Assembly: GCA_003260075.1 (NCBI GenBank)
Contig: QLIY01000001.1
Span: forward strand, 186,001 to 250,000
Direction: 5' to 3'
Length of the DNA: 64,000 bases
Source of the DNA: Phallusia mammillata
Lineage: Eukaryota > Chordata > Ascidiacea > Phlebobranchia > Ascidiidae
Shown here: piece after piece, positions 22,201 through 36,500 of the stretch
Numbering within the stretch: the stretch's first letter is position 1
How the letters are laid out: every line of letters starts with the position of its first letter
Notes under the pieces: generated by a model
Seen by the model: only the letters and a program-made list of their open reading frames with translations
Told to the model about the DNA's origin: nothing
Database searches by the model: none
Made by a program: the position numbers and the translations under genes

Positions 22201-25200
22201 TTGCTATCAGAACAAAATTGTGAGCGATGTAGAATGATAGATATTTTATTGGGCAAACGTTTCGGCAAAAACAATTGTCATCATTCGTGAAAAGGCACTC
22301 TGCAACTTTTTTTTCAGTGTGCTGTGGTTGATTGGGCCTTTTCTTGCTTGTAAACTTTCAGGATTATATTGGGCCCAACGTATGGTTTTAAGTAATGTGC
22401 ATCTCATCAGAGGGCTAATCCTTTAACTGCGACGGGCCCATAAACAGGCCCCAAGACATGGTAAAAACGACGTCAAAATAAACTTTTAGAAAAATTGATG
22501 CACAACCACTCTCTCTTACCAATTTTTTAAAAACGTTAAAAAAGTAGAACCGTGACCGGTAAACGCAGAATTTTAGGGGAAAAAATCAGCATTAAAAGGG
22601 TCAAGTAACATATCTTGATTTGTTTCGCAGTTACACCCTCACCGAGACAAACAATGTAACAGTGTATGCCGTCGGTGTGGGGGGTAGCGTTGATGTGAAC
22701 CAGTTGAAAACCAGCGCAAACAACGGCAAAAGCAACGAACGGGTTTACCTTACGAGCTCCTTTGATAAACTTCTAAGTTCATTGCAGAATGTGACATCTG
22801 ATATTATACAAGCTAGTGGAGACGGTTAGAAATTTTAAGTTTGTTTTAAAACATTACGTAAAGGTTGTGGTCAACTGTTGTGTGTATATCGACATGCAAA
22901 TAGTGGTTTAATTATATTCAAACAAAATATTTTTGGAGACTAAATTGACAAAAGATTTCACTATATTTTAGACTAGAGACTGACTAGATCTATCAAATTT
23001 AAATGCTCCTCATATATATGAGTGTGCCGTGATCGCTGATCTGCACAGACGCTTCAGGGCTGATCCCAGTTATGAATTTATGTTCATCTTAACTGATACT
23101 GGTCAATCTGGCGATCCCCTACTACGAAGCTGACATGTGCAGCATACGAGGCAGGCAACGGTGCTTGTGATTCGACTTTCGGCGGATTCTCCACTGGGCC
23201 TGTGTAGCTCAGTTGGTAGAGCGCGAGTCCCGGAAAGACTCCTGTCGTGGGTTCGAATCCCACCGCAGGCTAGATTTTTCTAACCTACGCCTTGCCATAT
23301 GGTGGTGAATGCTTGGTGACCGGCTGATTCGGTGTAGCGCCTTCAATGGGCCTGGCGTACTGTGACTCCTCATTTGATGATTGTGTTTTTCACTCTTTGC
23401 AGCAGTAAATAGAAGAAGCAGTTACGAAACAATAGCGTTCAAAATAAGTAATCCCGAATATTTAGGTTTTGCTTTCATATCTTTATGGTATATGGGTATT
23501 TTAATGTTTGTGATGCGAAGCAAGTGTTAAACCCAAACTAGTCTTTGGGTTTTAAATCACGTACCACAAAACAGTTTATCGTCCTTTTACAATCTGGCAG
23601 GTTTGGTAGTTCGTTCAGTAGACGAGGATGTGATTGACACGCTTTTCGGATTCTCGGGTCACAAAACAAAGGTGACTAACATTATACTTTTTCAGCCAGA
23701 AATTCAGAAATGGAATTAAAAACTCTTAATTAAATTCACATAAGAGAAGCTAAAGAAAATTTGTGCAAAAAATCACTTTATGAAGTTAAAAAATTGGTGA
23801 AAAATTCGTATGAGAGAAGCTAATACAAGTTTTTTCTTTAAAAAACCACATGGAAATTGTTTTTACTCTACAGGAGAACCAAGTTGTGGTGGGTGTAGTT
23901 GGAGCTTATAGTGGTTATGGAAGTGTTGCAAAGTTTGACTCAACCACGGCTGATTGGCCTGAACTGATGTCTTTCGCGAATGTTTCTCAACTTTTACCAA
24001 CAGAAGACAAGAGGGGAACCGAAAGCTATTTGGGTAAGTCACGAAGTTGTGTATCACAAATCATGATTCATGGATCACCATTTCTGTTTAAGAATTCTTT
24101 TACTACTTACGTTTAACGAATAAGTTTTCCAATTAAATGTGTGGAAAGTTGTTTTGAATAACAAAAAGTGAATAAAAACGCTTCGTAAATATAGAAGAAA
24201 GAAGGGAATTTCACAGATAAGGTTTAGGGAATTATAAATGAATTATTTTTTTACGAAATCCGCTTCATGAAATTATTTTTACAAATTAAATTTACAAGAG
24301 TAAATGATCATTTCCAGGTTATGACGTCACGAGTGGCAATTACAACGGAGGAAACGTGACGTATGTGGCTGTCTCCGCCCCGAAGTATCACATGCATGGA
24401 GCAGTAAGTACCATTGATACAAACTAAACAAGCTCCTCACTACGAAGCTGATATGTGCAGCACACGAGCCAGGCAACGGTGCTTGTGAATATATTTTCGA
24501 CAGGTCCGAATTGAGCCTGTTTAGCTCAGTTGGTAGAGCGGGGGTCCCTGAAAGACTCCTGTCGTTGGTTCGAATCCCACCACAGACTTGTATTTTCTAG
24601 CCTATGCCTTGTCATATGGGAATGCTTTGGCTTGTATCGGTATGAAACTATCCATGGACCCGACTACGTACGATCTGTTTAAAACACCCTTGGACAATTC
24701 AAATATAGAAAGCAACAATGCTCACTTGGACTACGTGAACCGCTGCTAAAGTTACGGTCTTAGTTAGTGCGTTATAGCCACATCGCGTGTAGTTTGATTG
24801 CACAGGCATTTTAACACCCTGTTTTACTGACATCATTTCACCGGAATGAATGATACCTATAATAACACTAGGCCTTATTGCTTCCAAGTCTTTTAGATAA
24901 GTTCTTGCGTGCTCACGATATGTATTGGGTGAGTAAATACACTCAGTTACATAAAAATCATTTACATCGATTTTACATTGAAAATCACAGACTGATTACA
25001 GTTTGCGGAAAGCTTCAGTTTAGTATGTATTATCCACAACCGGAATCTTTGGGTGACACTAAACCGCTGAATGGGCGGGACGGGCGGGATGGGCGGGACG
25101 AGCGGGAGATGGGTGGCGGGACGTCGCGGAAACCGCTAAATATCGGGTNTCTCCCGCCCGTTCCGCCCATTCAGCGTTTTATGGTCACCCGAATTTTTTG

Positions 25201-28200
25201 CAATGAGCGCACGTTGGTTGAGGACGATCTCTGTACAAGCACAGTTTGACATGTATTATGATTTCAGGTTGTAATATTCAGTCAGACAGCTTTTGGAACG
25301 TCAGATATGGAAAGCTACACAATCCTGCCATACAGCTGCGCCGGGTGCATGCACGACTACAAACAGTTGGGAAGCTACTTCGGAGCGACTGTGTTGTCAG
25401 TTGATGTGAATGGAGACAGAGCAGACGACTTGTTAGTTGGGGCTCCACTTTTTGTGGGGGACAATTATGATGAAGGAAGAGTTTTCGTGTATTTATCTGA
25501 AGCTGATAACACTCTTACAACATGGGTGAGTCGGTCTGTACCATATTTTCGTTGTTTGGCTGAGTTTGATAGTGGGTATTATTCTATTCCCTCTACGTAA
25601 GCAATTGCATTCCATATCCTTAACGTCAAAGCATTTCCGACTTGTTGGTTGGGGCTCCACTATTTGTGGGTGAGATGATCTGTACAACTTTCTGTGCCGC
25701 ACAAACTGGTCGATGATAGTTTTCTATTCCTACTCAATTAGTCAAAATTGTTCACATTTACTACCCTGAACGCTCTGTGGAATTTTGGATTTGAGGAAGC
25801 TAGTTTACTAATATACCAGACATATATTGTTTAAAAGCGTGTTTAAAAGATGTTTTCGTAAGAAAACAATTCGGCAAAAACTCATGCCATTTTTAATGAC
25901 AAATTGACGTCAATCTGGTAAACGCTTTATTAACGTCTAGTTTATTTGACTCTTTCAACAAATTTCACAAAAAATATCATTTTCCAGAGCAACGCCTATG
26001 TTTACATTCCAACTGCTCTGTTTGGAGAAAAGGACATAAACGGAAGATTTGGATCCTCTATGACGTCAGCCGGTGACGTAAACAATGATGGGTATAATGA
26101 CGTCATTATTGCGGCTCCCATGGCAGGGGATGGAAAGGGCGTGATATTTTTGTATCATGGAGGCCCAAACGGTCTTGCTAATGTTATACAACAGGTGAAT
26201 AAAATATACTTTCTGGGTCGAAACAAGGTTATTCAATCTATAACTATGTGAAGATTTGTTCACAAACATAAAAGAAAAATATATGAGAATTGTATGTGAG
26301 AAATATATGAGTATTGTGACTACCTCAAAATAAATTAGTTGTTTACCCTTACACAATCGCATGAAATTTACTTTTAAACACAGATCAACAAAAGTTTAAA
26401 GTTATTGTCCAGTAAATATAATTTAATCACAAGTGACAATTGGATCACATAATACGGAGAGAAGATTTCAGATTATTCAAAATCCATTGAATGCCATGGT
26501 TGAAACAAACAAGTTATTGGGTTTTGTACAAAAACAATTTTAACCACAGATCTAACAACGATTTATTCCACAGAAAATCACTGCCAGTTCTCTGTTTGAC
26601 CCAAGCATTCGGACCTTCGGACTCTCGGTGCTAGGAAACGTTGACGTCAACGACAACCAAATCCCTGACGTCATCATCAGTGCGCCAACTAGCGACCGAA
26701 TCACCATACTGAGGTAAAAAGAAATGCGTTTTGTTCAAGCTTTAAGTTATAAGGAGGACCGTGGGTTCGAATCCCACCGCAGGCTAGATTGTTCTATCCT
26801 ATGCCTTGCCACATCGAAATGCTTGGTGACCAGTTGATTCGGTATAACGCCTTCAATGGGCCTCGCGTGCTTTGATTTATGTGCCGTGATCGCTGTTCTG
26901 CATGAACGCTTCAGGGCTGATCCTAGTTATAAATTTCTGTTTATCTCAACACTTCAACAAGGGCATTGAGGATAACAACGACCTTGATTCGACCTTCGAA
27001 GGGTATTGCTGGAAATATCGTAGAAATTCCATCCCAGCAGTTTGCGATTGACTCAATGTTGTTAATATTAATTCAACAGAGTAGGTCGCTGAAAAAATTG
27101 ATAACTCTTCAAATTGAAACGTTTTTTAAGTTCAACTTTAAAACCCCCCCCCCCTGCGATTGACTCAATGTTGTTAATATTAATTCAACAGAGTAGGTCG
27201 CTTAAAAAATTGATAACTCTTCAAATTAAAACGTTTTTTAAGTTCAACTTTAAAATTTTTGTTTATATTTCAGAACGAAACCGATCGTAAGATTTAACAC
27301 AACGTTCCAGTTCGTCAACAGTTCCTTGGAATACATACGATGTATCTCATTTGAAAATACCACTTGTCTCATTTTACAAACTTGCTTCAGTTACGACGGA
27401 AAGTCAGTAGAAGAAGAAATAGGCAAGTATTCGGTCTGACCAAGTTGGTTAACCAATTTTTGGGAAGTTGTACATCAAAACAAACCAAAAACAAACACTT
27501 CAAGTCAGAATAGCATTATCAGCTTGTACATACAGAAAGAAAAAGGCGCATTTCAAAATGTTTTGCAGGCTTAATTTAACTTACATTTGCAAGAAGAGCT
27601 TTATTAATGAGCTTTAAACAGAAGGTAGTGTTTTCAATATATGTCATTACCCTGATGAAGGCGTCTGATATGGGAAATCGAAACGTCGGCATATTATAAT
27701 AAAAATTGCTGGAAGAGATAACAATTTGTTGATACATTATGCCTGGTAGCAACAGTTTATTCATTGAGCTTTATTTCGTTTATACTTATTAACTTGTTCT
27801 ACATTTTGATTAGATATATATAAGCTATTGCTGCCAGGCATATTATCAAGTTTGTAGAGCTCTTTCCCACAAATTTATCACAACGCAACAAAAACACCGG
27901 AGGCCCAATCATTCCTTATCGCGCGGTGTTTTCGTTGCGCTGTGACGTGTTTGCGTTCCATTATTTTTCCTTTGTTTATCGTGCACTGTACTAGTAGCAT
28001 TCAGTGTTATTTACCCTGATGAAGACGATCGAAACGTCGGAATAAATTTACATTTGCCAGAAGAGCTCTACAAACTTGATTTTGCGTAGATATTCATGTG
28101 AATATTTCCATCGACACGGAACTGAATAGATTGGAAATCGAACACCCATACATTTACAACGTACAACCAGGAATGTACGACTTTAATATAACTTTGGTGA

Positions 28201-28430
28201 AATACAACATCACATGCTTAGATTTGGACATCAGGCCATTGACAGTGAGTTTACTAAAGTTGAGAAAAGCATAAAAAAAGGTTCTTAATTTGTTCTCATT
28301 GTTTTTCAGCATTCGCTAACAGACCTGGACACAATGATAGTAGCAAACCTCACCTACTCTATCCCTGAAAGCCACAAAACAAAACCTTTGTCTTCTGTTG
28401 AGCAGCAGTGAGTATTAGTGATCAAAACAG

Positions 28431-28479
<49 letters not shown>

Positions 28480-30492
28480 TGTGGTGCTCAAGTGAAACTG
28501 AATTTGAATCACCACAGCGCGAAAGTTCAGACTATTAGACTAATAGCTGCGTATTGAATGAGTATTATCATTTATCACGCATGTATTTCGGCTCAAAAAG
28601 GCCGGATTTACGCCAAGTGTATACGCTCATGACCTATTAAACCCGACCACCAACCTGTTGGAAACAAACTTACGGAACACAAATACATGAGAATGCATGA
28701 GTTCAAATCTCGTAACGAATTTTGTAAACTGCAGACAGTGCATACTGTTTCGACCTGTAAGGTCTCATCAGTGCAGCTGGTGTCGACTGGAGTACCGTTG
28801 GATGGCTACACTAGTCTTACGACCAATCTCTTGTCACCAGCTGCACTGATAAAACCTTATAGGTCGAAACAGTGTGAACTGTCTGCAGCATATCTTTTTT
28901 GGCTCTATGCTTTTACATAAATCGTATAAACCTTACTAAAAAGAAAGTTATTTGACATTGAACATATTTGTGTGAAGGCTTTTGTTCGCCTTTTACCAGT
29001 GTTCCCGGCCATTGTGTCCATATGGAATAAAAGTTAAAAACGCTTTACTTTTGCAGAAACGTCAACCATGATTTCTCTGCAACCGCCGTCTTTCATAAAA
29101 GTTGTGACGAGTATTGCCATTATGACCTGTCAATCAAAAGCGATCTACAACTCCCATCATTCTTCAACGCAGAGTAACAGTTTTTTCTTGTAGTAATCTA
29201 ACTAGTGATTATAAGCCTCAAGCAAGCATCAAAACAATAACATTTTGTTTGAAAAAGAATACATATATTTTTATATGAAGTCAAACGTTTGACGTGATGC
29301 TATACATTACTACTGCCCTCATTTAGCCACCTTTACTAATCTTTAATGTGAACAATTATTTGCTTGACTTTCGACGGGCTCACCACTGAGCCTGTGCAGC
29401 TCAGTAGGTAGAGTTTGAGTCCCGAAAAGACTCCTATCGTACGTTCGAATCCCACCGCAGGCTAGATTTTGATAGCCTACGCCTTGTCATGTGAGAATGC
29501 TAGGTAGGCCGGCTTAGTTTGGTACAACGCCTTCGAATAGCCCAACGTACTATATTTTATACATGAGCATCCCTTGATCATTGGTCTGTTTTAACGCTTC
29601 AGGGCTGATCCCAGTAATGAATTGTGTTCATCCTAACCAAACACCTTTTTGCAGTGTTCCAACTCTTGTCGTTGCAAACGATGACACCTTCAAGTTAAAG
29701 TTAAACATCTCACACCAGGGTGACAACGCTTTCGGACCGTTTGTCAAACTTTCCTACAGCCCCGTGCTGACCTGGCTAAAGGTGGTGTATCTTATAACAT
29801 CAGTTTAACGATCTGGCCAGTTCATTCTGCTTTTATGTGATTCATGCTTTCAAGCAACTATAAGCGTCCTTGGATCTGGTAGGGGTCGTGTTGTGTTACA
29901 AAACCTTTAAAAGGGGTAGTATAGCAAAAAAGATTGAGAATCACCGATTTAGAGTTTATTCAGTTTAATTTCACCCTAATCGGGACCCAAGTCGCACAAA
30001 TATACGAAACATAATTCACAACCGTTTTTCTTTTTTTCAGATTATCAACTTTGCAAGTTACGATCCCGACCATCCAATCTGTTTCCGACCAACTGCAGCC
30101 ACACAAGCACGTGGTGACGAACTCAGCACACAAACTCTAACCTACGACGATGCTTACACCAAGACGGTCATGACCAACAAATCATGGGTAAGAGAGAAAT
30201 GCAACAAAAGCAAGTTACATTTACAATGAGTTTTAATACTGATAGTAAAAAGTGACTTTAGTGCAAATATTGTACTTGTGTATAATTGTTACATAGAGAT
30301 CTGGGTTTGGAGAAAGTACCCTTGAAAGTGAAACAAACATACCATAAACGATTACAATAAAGTCATGTTACAAGTAAATTGCCTCTCTTATGAAAATACA
30401 ACCATCATTTGATAGTATTGAGGGCCACGCAGTTAGGCTTTGGATAGCGTTTCAAACAAACGTTAACCCTAGTAGAGCTACGTTAAAAGAGC

Positions 30493-30584
<92 letters not shown>

Positions 30585-33500
30585 ACGTTTAAAATATTGT
30601 CAAAGTTATGTTGCAAGTATAAAACCTCACACTGTAAATTTAACCAATAACAAAGTAACCACGCAACTCATATGAGATCTTGCAAATAAACCAACATTTC
30701 GCACATCTAATCAAACACTATGACATACATGCACTCCATGGACTGTTGTGGCTTTTATCCTTTGGACATAGAAACGTTTTAATGCAACTCATAAACGTTT
30801 GTGTTCAGTGTTACTTCGAAGTTGTATTCTCGCATGGAAACCTTAAAGACAACGGAGCATTGCCAGAAGTCATGTTGATGGTGCTTCTCAACACTACAGT
30901 GTAATTAAATTAGCTCATAAATAAAAGCTTAAACTCAATACGTTGTACGAAGTAGTTTTTACTTTGAAAAATAAAATAAACCTTGTTATAAAGACGCCTT
31001 ATACATCTAATGTGCATCCATCTATTTGTAAAAAAAAGCTGCTTAAAAGTATTCAACTTTAGGATATTTTACAAGCCATATGTTTTAACATGACGTCTTT
31101 GATTTCATACATAGGTACAATTACAACAGTTAATTTGCATCCTAATTACAGAACGCAGAACAGCAGCGTTGAAATGGACCAGTCAGACAACATAGTCAAC
31201 ATCAGTTTACCCGTCAAATACAGATCAAGCGTAGCTGCGAAGTAAGCTAAAGTTACAACCCATAGATTTACAATTTAACTTCCACGTTAAGATGTGTAAT
31301 TAGGATCAAACCACACAAATATACAACAGCACTTTATGTCATTACCCTGATGAAGGTGCTTCGTATGGGACATCGAAACGTCTGCATATTATAATAAAAA
31401 CTGCTGGAAGAGCTGAAATTTTGTTGATACAACAGCACATTTTACAAAATTTATACAGGTTTTTTCCGGGGCACACAACGGGCAAAGCGCTAGAAAACAG
31501 CGAACAACGCCTCTATTTGAGCGAATAACGACAAATTGGCGTTTGTAAATAGACAAAACGGGCCCTGAAACGGTTTGACAAATATTCCACCTTCAGTACA
31601 TATATTTGGCCATTAATACAGGCTTAATACCAAGGCATCTTTACTTACTGATATCGTTGAAACTTATTAAAATCGGTATGTTTCATTGCAATAGAATAAG
31701 TGGAGAATCAGAAATTCCCTTCAACTTCACGGAGGGACCAACCACAATTTCATCCATCTTTAACATCGGACAAAACACTTCAAATGTTCTGATTGAAACC
31801 GAGGTAAGTAGCAAAGTTGAATCGATCGTCACTTTTGCGCAGATGACCAAACTATACAACCAGTGGTGGGATTATTTTTTTTTTGTCATCCGGTTCTATT
31901 ACATAAGTAATATTTTTCAGCCGGTTATGTTACAAAAAATCTATTGACAGTAACCAGTAATGCTAACGGGTTCGCTGATCTCATAAAATTTCGTGAGACG
32001 GTTCTATAGAACCGGTGCGAACCGGCTGAATCCAATCACTGCATACAACCATTTTCCCTAACAAGGGTGGGTAAATAAAATGCCAACTTGACCGGCTCCA
32101 CCAAAGTTTTTTTACAAGCCTTGATGTCCCAACATCAGTTCATGTCAAATAACCCTTGCAGTAACGTAGCCCCCCCCCCGCAGTAACCAGTAATGCTAAC
32201 CGGTTAGCTGATCTCATAAAAATTCGTGAGATGGTTCTATAGAGCCGGTGCGAACCGGCTCAATCCCACCATTGCACACAACCCACTTTCCCTAACAAGG
32301 GTGGGTAATTGAAATGGCAACTTGACCGGCTCCACCAAAGTTCTTTTACAAGCCTTGATGTCCCAACATCAGTTCATGTCACATAACCCTTGCACTTACC
32401 ATATGTATGCTTTGGCGCGCTTTATGGCGTCTTATTGTTGCGCGGCTCTACGATTTGGTGAATATTTTAGCGCAATTTTGCTGCCACGATTTGTTTCACC
32501 GAGAAAAATAAACTTAACTCGACGCGAAAAACATTTGTTTTCAGTTGAGAGGAACTGGATTTTCAAACATACCCAAATCAAACGTGACTATTCTGTTTCC
32601 GAGCAAACTTGACAGCAACAGAACCCTACTTTATCCGTTCCACTTGCAGTGCACGGCCACAGTGAGTATAGAAAATTGGAGTCTCTGGGAGTCAGTTATC
32701 ACTGGCATTTCCGCCTACCCTCCTAATGTTCGGTACAATGTGCAAATGCAGTGCGATTCTATTGTGTGCTGGTTAACTAAACCAGGGATTAACTAATGAT
32801 GTGGAGCACAAATCCAGTAGCGTTCACATGATAGTTTAGGCGTGTTTCTGGTGTGCATCAACGTAAACGCAAATCAGGTCGGTATAAAGAAAGTTGGTTT
32901 GTCGCTTACATTACATTCGTTTAATTTTTAAGTAGATAAAACCATGTTGTTGCTGTGTGTTTGACGTAACAATCAAATGTGCTATGGTGTTTGATTGTTA
33001 CCTCACAGTACTTGTGGGTCGCGAGACTTTTCTGTACGCGTGACGCCAAAAAGTATTTTCGTATTCCTGAACTAAGCACATCGTTCAACTTAACGAATTT
33101 TACGTTTCTGCTCAAAGGGCACGGCATCCTGCACTTGCAACACATCAAACGTGGACACAGAAGGTTTTCTTCAAATGCAGAACTCCACCAGAAATTTCTC
33201 GAGCACACCAAATCCGGTTCCACTTCAACTGACTTCTTATGTGAGTTTTTTGCTGAAATCAGGGTTACAATGTCGGACCGGGTTTAGGAGAATATTTAAA
33301 ACAACAGGCTTGACTTGAGCCTTTATACCCGGGCTCTAAGAATTTCGTATTTTCCTCAATTTTTATCCCTAATTCTGGCAAGTCCATTGCCTCTAACACA
33401 CTCAACACGATTTGATTTCTGGTTTCCCCCCCCCCGGCTCTAAGAATTTCGTATTTTCCTCAATTTTTATCCCTAATTCTGGCTTGGACCTCAACTTCAT

Positions 33501-36500
33501 TGCCTCTTACAACTCAACACGATTTGGTTTCTGGTTCAAACTCAAACTACTCCACGCTCTTTCTAGATAGCCTAATTAATTAAGATGAGCACACAACAAT
33601 AGCAAAGCACTGATCAAATATTTTTTCTCTCTTTTAACAAGTCACTAACGGACATCCATGCAATGAAAGTAACTTCTTAACCGTAACAAAAAAATATAGT
33701 GCAGAGGGCAGATTAAAACCAACCTACCGAGAAGAGGCCTAAAATCCGGAGATATGCTCTATATAGGCACAAACTAGGCTAACGCAGAAAATAAAGTGAC
33801 TAACTTAAAGTTGCTTTCAGGATTGCCAAAGCAGCATGACAAGCACTGGATTTGAATGCGACCAGCTGACGTGCGAAATAAATAACCTCGGTGAAAACGA
33901 AACAGTAAAAATTCAAGCTACATTCCGAGTCTGGACGCAAACTTTGCGACTTCAAGAGGTAAGGGTTTATGCTGAAATCCCCACAAAATTGTTTATCTCC
34001 TGCTACTGCCCATGAAAAAATGTAAATTTCAAATCCTGCGTATTGCTAGTTTGAGAAAAATTACAATAAACTTAGTGTAAGCTAATTGAGTTTATGCGGT
34101 TATTAGGTATACACAAAATCCGTGTAGTGCTTGCTAATGCGTTTTACGAACAAATTTTTTAGACAATTATTTTGTGGAGAGGGTTATTTCTATAAGCTTT
34201 TGATTCCCACATATGATATTTTAACTGATACTATGTTGGTGATGTTACAGAATCAAAACGAGACGAAGTTGGTGACGGAAGTGAAATACTCGGCAGCAGC
34301 GTCGCCCCTAGTGATGGATGAACATGGATACCCAATACCACCGCACTTCTCCAACGTAACTAAATAAGGCTTTTATAATATTACCGTTCAACATAGCCTA
34401 GGCCTATGCTATGGCCTTTTACAATATTGCATGTAGTGTTTATTAGTAAGTTATTAGTTTTACAGGCAGAAACGCATGGGTGCTAAATTATTCGTTTTTC
34501 AACACAAGTGGAGTAACCGAAATGGCGGCATTTCAAAAAAAGTAGCCTATGTCCGAATTTCATGCGATTCAAATAGTAATCGTTAAATTCACCTAATTTA
34601 GGGGCTGCAGCGAGGCCGTAAAGGTTGTGAGCCCCCCCCCCATTGATAACTTTGTAACAATCAAAAATTAATCTACTCCTCACGAAAGTTTTCCTGTCGC
34701 GATATGTGAACAATTATTACCTAGTTTTATAGCATTGCAACCAGTGTTGCCAGGTCAAAGTGTGAAAAAGCGCAACTTTACCCGTCAAAAGTAGCCCAAT
34801 TTTACAAACAACTGAAATACAAATGATTTTTAATACTTTCACCTGTTGGGGTGACAATTATTCGTACGTATCCGTATGAACGTACATTGCGTGGACTGAA
34901 AGCATTCTTTTGCTCAGCTGGATGTTAAATCTCCGACACTCTGGGCGATTTTATTAGTTCTTTTGTCAAAATTGAACTTACAACGTTTTTGACGTCACAA
35001 TTATCATGCAATCATTACTCGTCATACGAAAAAACATGTCATTTACAAACCCGCCCAAAAAGGCGCAATCCGCAACTCACGAAAAAAGCCCGCAACTCGA
35101 TGTCAAAAGTAGCCCAATTCGGCGACAAAAGCGCAACCTGGCAACACTGGTTGTGAGTGTGAAACACCCCACATCCACACAGGATATTTTATTTTTCATT
35201 TTATTCAACTCTGTCGAACGTGTGGGCGCCTTTTGGCGTTACGACAGAACTTTGCGTACCACCAGGAAGGCTGGCATGTACTACTACCTAAATGTGCGAG
35301 TTGTTGGAAACCAGCTACTACAGGTCATAACAAAAGCACACAATCCCAAACTATCACAAATAAATGCAACTGCAACAAGTAGCCGAGTGCCCCACACCGA
35401 ATTCGGCTCATCTGGATCTACGTCTAATTTGGACGAAACTCCATGTAGCCTACAAATGATTTGTAATGTGGTAAGACTTAAACTAACCGATATCGGATAA
35501 TCCGGATCTTCGCTAATACGGACAATTTCTTTGTCGAAACGGGTCCGGATTAACCAAAGTCCACTGTATTTGTTTGTGGTGGGCGCCCATATAAAAAGGT
35601 CTTACTTTTTCGGGCTAAATGGGGGGTACCCAAAACGATACGAAGTCAAAAAACAGGTGAACAAACTATAATGTCTACCTTTTGTTTACAGATTACAACG
35701 ACAGCAATTCGCTACGTTGCTCCTCCAATTGTATATGTATTTCCGTTGTGGGCTACTCTAGTCATTGCGATAGGTTCAGGTATCGTCCTCGTCGGTGTCT
35801 TGGCTCTGATCTTGTATAAGGTAGGTAAAGTTTACAAGCAACATTTGGACCGTGATTTCGCTTAAAGGGGGAGCACTCGCTTTACCGCAAAGCCAACCGA
35901 AACACTTTGTTGGGTCAAATACCCAGAAGCCGTGCAAAAACTCTCGAGTGCATAATATCTCCACAACAGCTTGAAGTTGTTCAAATTTCTCCTCCATTAA
36001 ACAGTCGTAGCAGGAGTTCACAACCAAAAAAATTGGCCCACTTTGGGCGTAAATTTTAAAAAGGAATAAGTGTTGCCAATATTCGAAATATTATTTGGCT
36101 GATCTTGCCATGGCATGCATACAACGCATTGTTAACACGAAACATGGACTTTGTTGTAGCCTAAATTAAATCAGTAAATGTAATCTGTGAAAGGAGGTCT
36201 TGAGGTTAAACAACTCCCCCCCCCCCCATGGCATGCATACAACGCATTGTTAACACGAAACATGGACTTTGTTCTAAAAAAACTATAAAAAAAACTGTGT
36301 GATCGAGGTTTTAATTTCCCCCTTAACTATACGAAACGATGTTTTGTTACAGAAAGGATTTTTCGAAAACGAATTTACGAAAATGCTGAAAGACGCCAAA
36401 TGGGAGGAAGCAGGTACACATCATAATAATGTGTACGAAAGCGAAATGCCCACACAGGATAATAGCGAAAAGCCGTCGGACATAGTGAATGAGGAACAGC

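Noticed and set aside
23198-23270. A tRNA-Ser (GGA) gene
   Set aside because: The cloverleaf is good, but U33 and the long variable arm are missing, and the same head and body recur at several sites as an interspersed repeat, so it is a SINE.
30390-30650. A poly-proline protein
   Set aside because: The frame crosses a 91-C filler within an integrin intron.
35006-35500. A 164-aa intronic frame
   Set aside because: Its start lies inside a TIR element, it has no recognisable family, and the integrin splices past it in phase from 34355 to 35692.
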